Shown: piece by piece, positions 29,260-38,411 of the stretch
Position numbering within the stretch: position 1 is the stretch's first letter
How the letters are laid out: each line of letters starts with the position of its first letter
Source: Mayamaea pseudoterrestris
Lineage: Eukaryota > Bacillariophyta > Bacillariophyceae > Sellaphorales > Sellaphoraceae
Assembly (NCBI GenBank): GCA_027923505.1
Contig: BROI01000003.1
Span: 186,001-250,000 of the forward strand
Direction of reading: 5' to 3'
DNA: 64,000 bases
The notes under the pieces: generated by a model
Databases searched by the model: none
What the model saw: the letters and a program-made list of their open reading frames with translations, nothing else
Told to the model about the DNA's origin: nothing
Program-made: the position numbers and the translations under genes

Positions 29260-29750
29260 GATTGCGTTCAGCATGGTTGTGCAATGATTAAGTGTAAATA
29301 GCGGCATCAGTCGGTCGATCTCATTTACAAGGCACTGCGCACTATTTGCGTCCATTATTTGCTGCTTATGATATCCAATTGCCTCTCTTTATTACATAAA
29401 TAACGAGACGTATATGTTTACACTGCTATCTTAGATGACTCCTCTTGCCTTGAGCAGGTGACAACATAATGGACCTCAGTCGTGCCTCTTTATTACAAAG
29501 TTGCATTGATGCAGTATGCTCGTCAAACCAAAATGTAGCTCCTGTGTCAGGATATTTAGACTGTTTTGTTTCTCATCAAAGCATACACCTCAAAGTATAG
29601 ACATCAAGCAGTTGCAGACAATTACTTTCGTTTTGACGAAGCATGGATAGCTAGGATCTACAGCAACGGAGCACACACGCCTTTTGACTTCACCCTGTTG
29701 CGGTGCGACTTTGCGAAATCGAATTCGCTCTGCCGTCGCACAATTCCACC
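29260..29750. other. intergenic, no gene seen
   Basis: 491 bp between two plus-strand genes. Nothing recognisable. Confidence 0.45.
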
Positions 29751-31814
29751 ATGATGATCTCGTCGCTGCGGAACGCGCAATGCAAGTGTTCAATTTTCAG
29801 TAGTCTTACCAGATGCAGAAGATTATCTAGCCAAGCATCTTTTCGAACGATTGATAGTCGTACAGCTTTAACAGCGACAGCTTTTGCTTCACTCGCAATT
29901 GGCTTTGCTATCGGCCGTTCATCTAATGCAGTTGAAAGCAACAGCACTACCAAGATCCTCCCTGATGGCTTACCTCGAACATGCTGTGAACATGAAGAGA
30001 AACCTTCTAGTTTTACTGCCGCCCAGCTTGCACTGCCTGAGAAACTTGCTTTGATTGCTGGAGCCGACAATGTGATTGATGGTCGCACCTTTTCGACTCG
30101 AACGCTTCCCTTCCTACGCGGCGCCCGTCTGGGACTCGGCAGCGCCCTCTGCATTGTCACCCCGCGCAACTTGGCTGAAGTCCCAGAACTGGTGCAAGCC
30201 ATTGTTGATGCAAACTGCGTCATTGTGACGCAGGGTCAAAACACGGGCCTCACTGGAGGGAGTGTGCCGCGTGAACATGATTTGACGAGTGCAGCGTCGT
30301 CGCACCGACCGACTGTAGTTTTAAGCATGAAACACTTGGACCGCATCTTTCCAATTGACAATGGTGACCGCGTCGTTTGCTTGGCCGGCGCAGGCCTTGC
30401 CAGTTTGCAGCAGTTTCTCGATACTTACTTTCCCGACCGAGAATCGCACAGCATTTTAGGATCTACATTTTTGAATCCAACCACGGCGGCAGGGGTTGCA
30501 TTGGGCTCGGGTGGCACGCAAATGCGCAAGGGACCTGCTTATACAGAGCGAGCCTTGTATCTGAAAGTGACGACGAATAAGTGGCAGGAAAATGTTGTGG
30601 AAGTAGTCAATACGTTGGGCATCAAGGGCCTACAAGATCGTGAACTGCCGGCAGATCGCGCGCGACGAATGGATGGTGTACCTTATCGGCTTGATGTATG
30701 GTCGCAGTGGATGACGAAAGGTTTTGACCGGTCCATGAAGTATTCCTTAGCAGAGGATCCTGACCTAAAAGCAGCGAGCGATGTCGACTACAAGGAACGT
30801 TTATGTCGTCATGACTCACACATAAACCGATACAATGCGGATACGCGAGGACCGGAACTGAATCGATCGGAAGGAAAGGTTATTATATTGGCAACAGTGC
30901 ATGACACCTTCTTGAAACCAAAGGAGACAAAAATGTTTTGGTTAGGATTTGATACTCTCGAAACGGCCTTGGCCTTTCGTCGCGAGGTCGCGCTGGTCAA
31001 TTCGAGCGATTTGCCTGTCAGCATGGAGTACCTTGATCGAGATGCGTTTGACGTTATTGATCAAGCTGGACGGATCATGGGTACATTCATTAAATACTTG
31101 GGAACGGCTTCGCCCATACTTCGACACCTGTGGAATGGCAAGCTTTGGGTTGAGGCACTTCCCTTTGCTGGGGCGACAGAGATTGTGGACAAGCTACTTT
31201 ACACTTCCAACTCCATCATGCCTCCTTTACTATCAAACGAGATAATGGAGACTGGAAGAGCACTGGATCATCATATATCTTTAAAGGTTGACGAGTACGG
31301 CGACGGTAATTTGGAGCGACTACTTGATCGCATGAAGAACTTCGCGTCGAAGCATGGTCGCGACAAGATTGTCATTCACGAATGTTCGAATGCCATTGAT
31401 GCTATGAATGCCTTCCGTTTTGTTGCAGCTCCAGCCTTCCGAACATGGTGCGTCGGCAACGGTAGCCAAGGAATCAGCGTTGACTATGCGCTTCCGAACA
31501 ATGGGGGAGAAGCTCCTTTACTCGATGGTCACGACGCAAAACCATTGAAACGTATGCGATATTCACACTTTGGATGTAACGTCGTTCACGAAGACTTGGC
31601 GTATGGAGCAGGTGTCGACGTACACGCAGCAAAGCACCATCTAAAGCGAATAGTTGAATTTGAATGCAAAGGTCGTTTGCCTGCTGAACATGGTCACGGA
31701 ACGGAGTACATTGCTCCCCCAGAGACGCAAGAGAGATGGCGGAAAATGGATCCTCTTAATGTATTAAATCCAGGAGTCGGAGGGCTGCCGGATAGTCGTC
31801 AATACAAGGCGTAG
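29751..31814 (+). CDS. dld: quinone-dependent D-lactate dehydrogenase, bacterial Dld type
   Basis: 687 residues from ATG 29751 (CACC-ATG-ATG). It oxidises D-lactate to pyruvate and passes electrons through FAD to quinones. The N terminus (SSLRNAQCKCSIFSSLTRCRR, then TATAFASLAIGFAIG) suggests a mitochondrial presequence plus a membrane helix. The FAD-binding PP-loop reads QGQNTGLTGGSVP. Blocks typical of E. coli Dld, including its membrane-binding domain, follow: RKGPAYTE, RYNADTRGPELNRSEGK, VSMEYLDRDAFDVIDQAG, SHFGCNVVHEDLAYGAGVDVHA, LPAEHGHGTEYIAPPETQER and NVLNPGVGG. This is distinct from the shorter eukaryotic DLD1/LDHD type, so gene transfer from bacteria into this lineage is likely (inference). 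Confidence 0.9.
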   Translation: MMISSLRNAQCKCSIFSSLTRCRRLSSQASFRTIDSRTALTATAFASLAIGFAIGRSSNAVESNSTTKILPDGLPRTCCEHEEKPSSFTAAQLALPEKLALIAGADNVIDGRTFSTRTLPFLRGARLGLGSALCIVTPRNLAEVPELVQAIVDANCVIVTQGQNTGLTGGSVPREHDLTSAASSHRPTVVLSMKHLDRIFPIDNGDRVVCLAGAGLASLQQFLDTYFPDRESHSILGSTFLNPTTAAGVALGSGGTQMRKGPAYTERALYLKVTTNKWQENVVEVVNTLGIKGLQDRELPADRARRMDGVPYRLDVWSQWMTKGFDRSMKYSLAEDPDLKAASDVDYKERLCRHDSHINRYNADTRGPELNRSEGKVIILATVHDTFLKPKETKMFWLGFDTLETALAFRREVALVNSSDLPVSMEYLDRDAFDVIDQAGRIMGTFIKYLGTASPILRHLWNGKLWVEALPFAGATEIVDKLLYTSNSIMPPLLSNEIMETGRALDHHISLKVDEYGDGNLERLLDRMKNFASKHGRDKIVIHECSNAIDAMNAFRFVAAPAFRTWCVGNGSQGISVDYALPNNGGEAPLLDGHDAKPLKRMRYSHFGCNVVHEDLAYGAGVDVHAAKHHLKRIVEFECKGRLPAEHGHGTEYIAPPETQERWRKMDPLNVLNPGVGGLPDSRQYKA

Positions 31815-32100
31815 AAGCTTTTTTGTGCGTGCAAGCAAGGTTGCCAACCAGGCCGAGTAGTCTGTATCTATCCAGTAGAGCGTTATATGTTGAGCTTGTT
31901 GCTTGCGCATGATACTGAGGCGGGCCAGTAGACCACGATTGCTGCAAAATTACATCACAACACAACCCCTCGCCACGGTCGCGACAGATAAGATATGTAC
32001 ACTACGAAACAAATAAATGAAAAGTTGGCAGTTGCTATAAGTCATTACTGTCTACTCTATATCTCGCCAACCTCTGATCTGCCACACAGCCCTCGACAAC
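31815..32100. other. intergenic between convergent genes
   Basis: 286 bp of 3' flanks; no gene seen. Confidence 0.45.
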
Positions 32101-32370
32101 CTAGTAGGTCTGATGCTGGCGGCTCTCGTCAACTCGCTCCTTCGCCGAGCCGAGACCCTCGGACGTCTTGTCCTTTGCCGATTCGTAGGTATCACCCGCC
32201 TGCTCCGAAGTAGAGTGCATGCCTTCATCGGTCTTCTGCTTGGTCTTGTCGAAGCCGTGCTTCAAAGATTCGGTCGCCTCCTGCGTCTTGCCCGCAATGT
32301 ATTCTTTCGTGTCCTGAAACTTTTCCTTGATGTTCTCGGTCACGCTCTTATCCTGGCCAGAGGAAGACAT
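32101..32370 (-). CDS. small LEA-like protein, TENIKEKF family member 1
   Basis: 89 residues from ATG 32370. It opens with DKSVTENIKEKFQDTKEYIA then GKTQEATES, almost the same as the genes at 32744 and 33656. The remainder continues the 11-residue style (KHGFDKTKQKTDEG, SEQAGDTYESAKDKTSEG). No signal peptide. Extra upstream codons in frame exist, but ATG 32370 aligns with its relatives. Probably cytosolic, disordered and stress-protective or membrane-associating (inference from the LEA family). Confidence 0.7.
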   Translation of the reverse strand: MSSSGQDKSVTENIKEKFQDTKEYIAGKTQEATESLKHGFDKTKQKTDEGMHSTSEQAGDTYESAKDKTSEGLGSAKERVDESRQHQTY

Positions 32371-32743
32371 GGTTGCTATTATCGTTTCAGTATTTGGGGT
32401 TGCGTGATAAGCACTGCTCCACAATTTATGAACGCTTCACGCAAGAGCCATACCATTCGCTTCGCAAGAGTGTCGACGCCCTTCACACTAATTCCATCGA
32501 AGATCTTTAGATCGGAACCATTTGTGATTTCCTTGCCGAAAAGGAGAAGTGATGGAGGCCGCTGAAGCTGAGATGCGCGTCATCTTTCCATGGCAGGCAC
32601 CTGGCAAAATCTGCAAGCACATCCATGCTAAATAATGAGATGGCACAGTCTATTCCGATACATGTACAAGTACGCTACAACACATATTTGTAAAGGATAA
32701 AAGAATCGTTCTAGAGGTCGTTACGTTCTATGATCAAAGAACT
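32371..32743. other. intergenic within LEA-like cluster
   Basis: 373 bp; holds the upstream region of the gene starting at 32370. No gene seen. Confidence 0.45.
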
Positions 32744-32965
32744 TTACTTCTTCATCGCCGTCTCGTACGTAGCATTTTGCTGCGGTGAAGAGTGCGCGCC
32801 CTTTTCGCCCTTGTGCACGGTCTTCTTCACACCTTCAGCGGCGTCGTGTGTCTTGCTTGCGATAAAGTCTTTGGTGTCCTCAAACTTCTCCTTGATGTTT
32901 TCGGTCATGCTCTTGTCCTTGTGGTTGTTGTGGTGGATGTCGTTGTGGTGGCCTGGGGTAGTCAT
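32744..32965 (-). CDS. small LEA-like protein, TENIKEKF family member 2
   Basis: 73 residues from ATG 32965. A His/Asn-rich lead (HHNDIHHNNHKDKS) is followed by the shared block MTENIKEKFEDTKDFIA, SKTHDAAEG, then VKKTVHKGEKG. About 70% of ~30 core residues match member 1, so the two are recent tandem duplicates. The histidine-rich start could bind metal ions. No signal peptide. Confidence 0.7.
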   Translation of the reverse strand: MTTPGHHNDIHHNNHKDKSMTENIKEKFEDTKDFIASKTHDAAEGVKKTVHKGEKGAHSSPQQNATYETAMKK

Positions 32966-33655
32966 GATTGCTTATGTTTGAATGTTCAGTTGAGTATCGA
33001 GATTTCGATTTGTGAGATCATCTTTGATGAGGCTCGTTGGTGTCATATCGAAAGGGCGTTAGTAGGAAGAGTCGAATCCCTTCGGCGTCTATCTTTGGAA
33101 GATCTTCGGGTGGTCCAGTCCCGGAGAAGCCGTCGCCAAAAATGAGAATTCGATCGTCATTCTATCGAACACTTCTTGCTAGCGGCGCGTGACATCATGT
33201 GTGTCTTAATTTGTGCAGCCTAGCTATGGTAAACGAACCAAGCTTGTCGGCCTGTTTAACGGGATGATTGGGGCTAACTTATGATGTTGCTTTAAAAGAT
33301 TGTGAGGACATCGTCTGATGTTATAAGTACCTCTAACCAAGGATCTTTCCGTCAGGAATAATACTATGCTGAACGACAGCAATATAAATCAACTTGCAAA
33401 TGCACACCTTATATGCTGAACAAGGGAGTGGCAAAGTCGATGATGCTGAAGGTTGGATGTTTATGTTTGACTAGCCATATACACGGCAATCGCTGTCGTC
33501 CGGTTTGGGTTGAATTTGTTGTGAGATCCCGTATGTTTGCGCTATCTTTTATACACTACTACAAGAAAGTCGTTTCAATAATATGCAAGGAATTTAATAA
33601 CTTGCTTAGGTCCTCAACAAGGGAGACACCAGCTTACAATGGAGAAGCAAGGTTT
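32966..33655. other. intergenic within LEA-like cluster
   Basis: 690 bp. It holds the upstream region of member 2 and the 3' flank of member 3. Only chance frames. Confidence 0.45.
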
Positions 33656-34240
33656 TTACTTCGACTGCTTGACCTTGTCCTGGGCAGTGCCCAAGTTTGA
33701 GGCGATGGCATCCTTCGTCTTGGCCGCTGTGTGCTCAGGGTTGCTCTGGCCGACTTTGCTTTGGGCAGTGCCCAATGCATCAGCCGTCTTGTCCTTGGCC
33801 GCGTCCACAGTCTCGCCAGTCTTCTGCTTGGTCGCGTCCCAGGTTTCGGCTGTCTTGTCGCCGGCCATGCCAAGAGTCTGCTTTGCGCCCTCGACCATCT
33901 CGCCGGTCTTCTGCTTGGTCGCGTCCCAGGTGTCAGCCGTGGTTTGCTTGGTGGCATCCCAGGTGTCGGCGGTGGTCTGCTTGGCGCCCTCGACGATCTC
34001 GCCGGTCTTCTGCTTGGTGGCATCCCACGTGTTGGCGGTGGTCTGCTTGGTGGCATCCCATGTCTCGCCAGTCTTTTGCTGGGCGGTGCCTAGGCTGTCC
34101 TTGGCACCTTCGTTGGCACCCTGCGTCTTTCCTGCAAGGTAGTCGACGGTGCTGTCGAACTTCTCCTTCACGTTCTCGGTGAAGGTCTTGGTGGGGGCGT
34201 TGTCGGAATGATCCGGAGCGACGTTGTTTGGGTTGACCAT
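33656..34240 (-). CDS. LEA_4-type 11-mer repeat protein, TENIKEKF family member 3
   Basis: 194 residues from ATG 34240. It shares the family opening (TFTENVKEKFDSTVDYLA, GKTQGANEG) with the two neighbours and then expands into strict 11-residue repeats: DATKQTTANTW, DATKQKTGEIV, EGAKQTTADTW, DATKQTTADTW, DATKQKTGEMV, EGAKQTLGMAG, DATKQKTGETV, DAAKDKTADAL. This is the classic group 3 LEA pattern. No signal peptide. The repeat DNA is also internally repetitive, which suggests growth by unit duplication. It lies 425 bp from the E2-like gene on the same strand. Confidence 0.8.
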   Translation of the reverse strand: MVNPNNVAPDHSDNAPTKTFTENVKEKFDSTVDYLAGKTQGANEGAKDSLGTAQQKTGETWDATKQTTANTWDATKQKTGEIVEGAKQTTADTWDATKQTTADTWDATKQKTGEMVEGAKQTLGMAGDKTAETWDATKQKTGETVDAAKDKTADALGTAQSKVGQSNPEHTAAKTKDAIASNLGTAQDKVKQSK

Positions 34241-34665
34241 TTTGTTTGTTGTTTGAGTTTTGTCGGGTTGATAGTTGCTGCTGAAGCTTTTTGTGAGAGG
34301 ATCTGATCATGATCGCATCCTCGATCCAAAAAGCACGGAGGTTCGCAAGAGACTCGATGCGTTTCGAAGAGCACCTTCGTGCATTGCAGCCCTGTGACGC
34401 GCTTCCGGGAAAGCACGACTGCCATTCTTTAGAAATCGATAGAGGACGATTCGATTCACGATAGCTACCGGTAGGTAACTGCTACCAAACTACGTCTATC
34501 ATTAACAATAGGCTTTGAAGGGGTAGCTTTTAATGTCAAGCTTACTAGCAAACTTGTAACGACGTCTATCTTACTACACCAGACTCTACAATATTGTAGC
34601 TACGAGCGCAAACGTATTCATATAAATAGGTGCAGTGACGCAAAACTGTAATTGCTAACACATTA
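34241..34665. other. intergenic, no gene seen
   Basis: 425 bp. Promoter region of the 34240 gene; it contains the near-repeat TAGCTACCGGTAGGTAACTG. No gene. Confidence 0.45.
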
Positions 34666-36300
34666 CTACAGCATTAGCAGCTGCGGCTGGTTCATATACT
34701 GTCGAAACGCCGACAGAAACAATGCTGCAGTTGGCTCATCAACCGCCCTGCGGTCGGCAGACAATCTAGCCGTCATGATGGTTTGAATTACCGGCGATTT
34801 CTGATCAACCGCGCCATCCACGTAAGGCGTTGGAACCACTCGTCGAGAACCTCCTCCTACCGCAAGAATGGCAGCTTGCGGAGGGTTAATCACTGCTGAA
34901 AATTCGTCAATTCCAAACATGCCTAGGTTGCTAATGCTAAAGGTTCCGCCCTGATACTCGGCCGGAGCCAGCTTGCCCTCGCGAGCGCGGCCGGCCAAAT
35001 CCTTCACCTTGTTGGTAATCTCCGCTAGCCCCAGCTGGTCCGTACCAAAGACAATCGGTGTGATCAAGCCAGTTGGCGTTGCAACCGCGACGCTGATATC
35101 AACCGTTTCTGATACATGAATGGCGCCGTCAGAGTTTTGAATCGTTGCATTTATTTGCGGTACGTCACGTAGCGCCATGGCGCAGCACTTGATGACAAAG
35201 TCGTTGACGCTAATCTTGACATCAAACTCACTGACCAGTTGCTTGCGAAGCTTCATGATGTGATCCAGCTGGACGGGCATGGCCGTGTAAAAGTGCGGAA
35301 CGTTGCGCTTGCTGTCGGTCAATCGACTAGCAATGATCTTGCGCATCTTGTTGTTAGCGACATCTTCGTAAGAGCCTGTTGTATGGATTGTCTCAGCGAC
35401 CAAGTCTTGAAGTGTCAATGGAGCAGGGGCGCTTGCAGTCGCTGCAGCTGCTGGTGGAGCTGCATTAGTTGTTGCAGGCGTTGGTGCGGCTGCTTGATCG
35501 TTCGTGCTGACTGATGCTTTGACAACTTCTTCCTTCCTCAAGGATGGCATACTTCCATCGACAAGTGCCTGCATGACATCTCCCTTGGTAACCCGTCCTC
35601 CCTTTCCACTTCCAGACAGAACCGTCGCATCCAGGCCCTTGGATTCGGCCAAGTGTCGAGCCGACGGCAGTAAGATGGAACCGCCCCCGCTCTTGTGCGT
35701 CGCAGGGGATGCAGCAGATGCCGCCGAGTCTTCCTTGATGTCTTCTTTAGATTCTGCTGCAGCAGCAGCGGTATCCTTACTTGCAGCAGGACCATCAGCA
35801 ACATAGTTTGCAAACGCGGCAACATCACCTTCCTCCTCGACAACCACGCAAATAGGCGTTCCCACCGCTACACTCTCATCCGATCCAGCCTGCACCAAGA
35901 TTTTGGCCAAGATGCCATCATCCTGTGCCTCAAAGTCGACGCTTGCCTTGTCGGTATCAATGCTGCAAAGTGCCGTGCCGGCACCAAAGGAGTCGCCCTC
36001 CTTGACGAGCCACTGGGAAATGCTTCCGGAATCCATGGTCGGACTGAGGGCTGGCATGGGAAATAGTATATGCGGAGGATAATCATCTTGAGCAAACTGA
36101 ATGGAACTGCGTGAATAAAGTCGTTTCGTAGATGCTGTCCATGATGAAGGACAACCAGAGAAGGCAGCAGATGGTGCGAAGGTTCGGTTGGAGTTCAAGC
36201 TAAAGGGCGCTGCTTTGATTGCAAAGCTTGCGCCTGGAGCAGCTGACCTTGCCAGAATGCGTCGGGACATGGTTCTTCGAAGGACGATAGCAGAAGACAT
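34666..36300 (-). CDS. pyruvate dehydrogenase E2-like protein lacking the catalytic His (E3BP/PDHX-like)
   Basis: 544 residues from ATG 36300. The N terminus is a basic Ser/Ala-rich mitochondrial presequence. A lipoyl domain (FPMPALSPTMDSGSISQWLV; lipoyl Lys in DTDKASVDFE), a peripheral-subunit-binding domain (LLPSARHLAESKGLDATVL, GKGGRVTKGDV) and an acyltransferase core (MRKIIASRLTDSKRNVPHFY; SNLGMFGIDEFSAVINPPQAA) follow. The active-site box of true E2 is D-H-R-x-x-D-G. Here it reads LSADRRAVDEPTAALFLSAF, so the catalytic His is Arg and the Gly is Glu. Human PDHX (E3-binding protein) has the same kind of loss (D-S-R-V-V-D-D). The gene is therefore more likely a structural E3-binding subunit than an active transacetylase. 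Confidence 0.85.
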   Translation of the reverse strand: MSSAIVLRRTMSRRILARSAAPGASFAIKAAPFSLNSNRTFAPSAAFSGCPSSWTASTKRLYSRSSIQFAQDDYPPHILFPMPALSPTMDSGSISQWLVKEGDSFGAGTALCSIDTDKASVDFEAQDDGILAKILVQAGSDESVAVGTPICVVVEEEGDVAAFANYVADGPAASKDTAAAAAESKEDIKEDSAASAASPATHKSGGGSILLPSARHLAESKGLDATVLSGSGKGGRVTKGDVMQALVDGSMPSLRKEEVVKASVSTNDQAAAPTPATTNAAPPAAAATASAPAPLTLQDLVAETIHTTGSYEDVANNKMRKIIASRLTDSKRNVPHFYTAMPVQLDHIMKLRKQLVSEFDVKISVNDFVIKCCAMALRDVPQINATIQNSDGAIHVSETVDISVAVATPTGLITPIVFGTDQLGLAEITNKVKDLAGRAREGKLAPAEYQGGTFSISNLGMFGIDEFSAVINPPQAAILAVGGGSRRVVPTPYVDGAVDQKSPVIQTIMTARLSADRRAVDEPTAALFLSAFRQYMNQPQLLML

Positions 36301-36491
36301 GGTTGTTGCAGGTAAGTATCATCAGTAGTCGAAGCGACTTCTGCTGCTAGCGTCGATGCGCGACGAGCGATGATTAAGTACCGCTGCGATGCAATGTGTC
36401 GCGCTGCGACGTCGACGGCTACACCATCACGATCTGGATGCGACGACCATGAAAATCACCTCCTCTGGCAGATGAAGTTCTCGACATCATT

Positions 36492-38098
36492 ATGAAGAAT
36501 CAGCGCAGCTTTATATCTCTAATGGCAATAATTCCTGTCAGTGGATGGTTACTACAAACTAGACAACCGACTACGAGGATACCAGCGAGCCATTTCCGTC
36601 GACAGTCACGCCTTGATGCAGCATCGGATGGATTTCACAACACATCGCTTCTTGACAACGGCAATAATATATCGAAGCAACAATACCAAGTTGAAACGAC
36701 GCGAAAATATAACCTTGGCTTGGGCAAGAATCGACCAGTCGTCGTTGACAGTAGCAGCAGTAACAAAGTGAATGGAGACTTTAATTCTTCCTATTGGATC
36801 GTTCCCGATCCAGTCGCTAAACCAGCCACTTATCGACCACCAAATGGAGCACCAAATGATGCAGCAATATCAGAAACAATACCAAGGACGAATGGAGAGC
36901 CACTAGCAATCAAAACTCGTCGCATGGTGGCCCGAGACAATGATGCGCAACGACTAAGAGGTGTAATTGATGAGGAACATTTTAATGCGCCAAAAAACAT
37001 GGATGAACCGTCGCAGCATGAACAAGCAGCCGACTCTATCAGTAACAGCATTGAGAATGATCTATTAAGTCAGTCATCCAATCCTACGGTTGCCCGGCCC
37101 AAGGCCTTTTACCCAGACATTGACTTGTCCATTCCCGACTCTGTCTACTGTCCGGAAAACGGAACGGACCTTGTCTGGGACTTGCTGCGATGGGAAGCCT
37201 ACCAACAGGCCCAGCAGGAACCTTTACTGGTTTCGTTTTTGCATTCGACCATTTTGAATCACCGCTCACTCGAAAGTTCATTGGCCTTTTTGCTGGCGAA
37301 TCGCCTGCAGAGCCCCGCCATGATGATCTCCACGCAGCTGCAGTCGCTGATACTCGAGGCACTCAAGTGCTCCACGTTTCGACGAGCGCTTCGCGCCGAC
37401 ATGATGGCGGTTCGCGATCGCGATCCTGCCTGTGCCTATCTTCCTGATGTATTTTTGTATTTCAAAGGCTTTCACGCGCTGCAGAGTCATCGGGTGGCTC
37501 ACGTGCTATGGGAGCAGGGTCGACAGGTGCTGGCGCTCTACTTGCAGTCGCAAGTGAGTCAAATTTTTCAAATTGATATTCATCCCAATGCGACGCTTGG
37601 GAGGGGTATCATGCTGGATCATGGAACAGGCATTGTGATTGGAGAAACGGTGAGTATGCTCTTGATTGTGTGCAGAACATCTCGATGAGTGCATTCGTTT
37701 GTCTCGTCTAGTTTCCAGAATGCCGTCGGAATAAGCAACTCACAGTATCTTAATCTTTGCTTTGACAGGCAAGCGTCGGCCACAACTGCAGCATTCTGCA
37801 CCACGTGACACTGGGTGGATCCGGCAAGAAAGGACTCATTCGACATCCACAAGTAGGCGATGGCGTCTTGCTTGGTGCTGGCGCCACTGTGTTGGGCTCA
37901 GTCTCAATTGGCGACGGCAGTCAAGTGGGCGCAGGTACGCTAGTTATTGTCGACTTACCTCCCCACTGCGTTGCAGTTGGCGTTCCAGCAAGAATCATTG
38001 GAAGCTTTGTGGATGTGACGCAGCAGCCATCGCGATCGATGGATCAAATGATGGATGACAAGAATATCATCTTCACGTTCGAGTCGGATGGAATATAG
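36492..38098 (+). CDS. serine O-acetyltransferase
   Basis: Two exons, 36492-37649 and 37769-38098, with a 119-nt GTGAGT-CAG intron (37650-37768, phase 0), give 495 residues. It makes O-acetylserine from serine and acetyl-CoA for cysteine synthesis. The first ~200 residues are poorly conserved with a hydrophobic start, consistent with plastid or secretory-type targeting. The helical SATase domain is at DLVWDLLRWEAYQQAQQEP and FLANRLQSPAMM. The left-handed beta-helix begins at IDIHPNATLGRGIMLDHGTG and continues across the intron: GIVIGET then ASVGHNCSILHHVTLGGSG, VLLGAGATVLGSVSIGDGSQ and VAVGVPARIIG. Catalytic Asp and His lie in MLDHGTG. The C-terminal tail is acidic and ends in DGI, and C-terminal Ile is what binds cysteine synthase in known enzymes. 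It is divergent from the E2-like gene, 191 bp apart. Confidence 0.92.
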
Positions 38099-38411
38099 TG
38101 CATGCGGTATTTGGTGAGCTCATTCAAGGCTCGGCAGCTCCTGTTAGCGTTGTGTAAGCAGATGGTATATGCTTGACACTATGAACAATAGCTATAATGC
38201 GTTGAAAATCAGAGTTTGAGCTGTAGAATAGGCCATCAATATGAGTCAAACGATCAACTTGATCGTGTTGCGCTAGCGAATGGATGGGTAACACATAGCA
38301 CATTAGGGCTAAGGATTTGAGTCAAACAAGTCGAAGTTGAAGCGTGCACGACGCAAGATCGCGACGTCTGCTCAATGCTTGGCACATTCCGTCTGGATTC
38401 AAACAGTCACC
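38099..38411. other. FCP upstream region
   Basis: 313 bp between the acetyltransferase stop and the FCP start. It contains a near-perfect palindrome (38250-38266) described separately. No gene. Confidence 0.5.
38250..38266. promoter_or_regulatory. 17-bp inverted repeat upstream of FCP
   Basis: ACGATCAA-C-TTGATCGT: two perfect 8-bp arms around one base, 146 bp before the FCP ATG. The symmetry and position suit a dimeric transcription-factor site. Function is inferred only. Confidence 0.35.
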
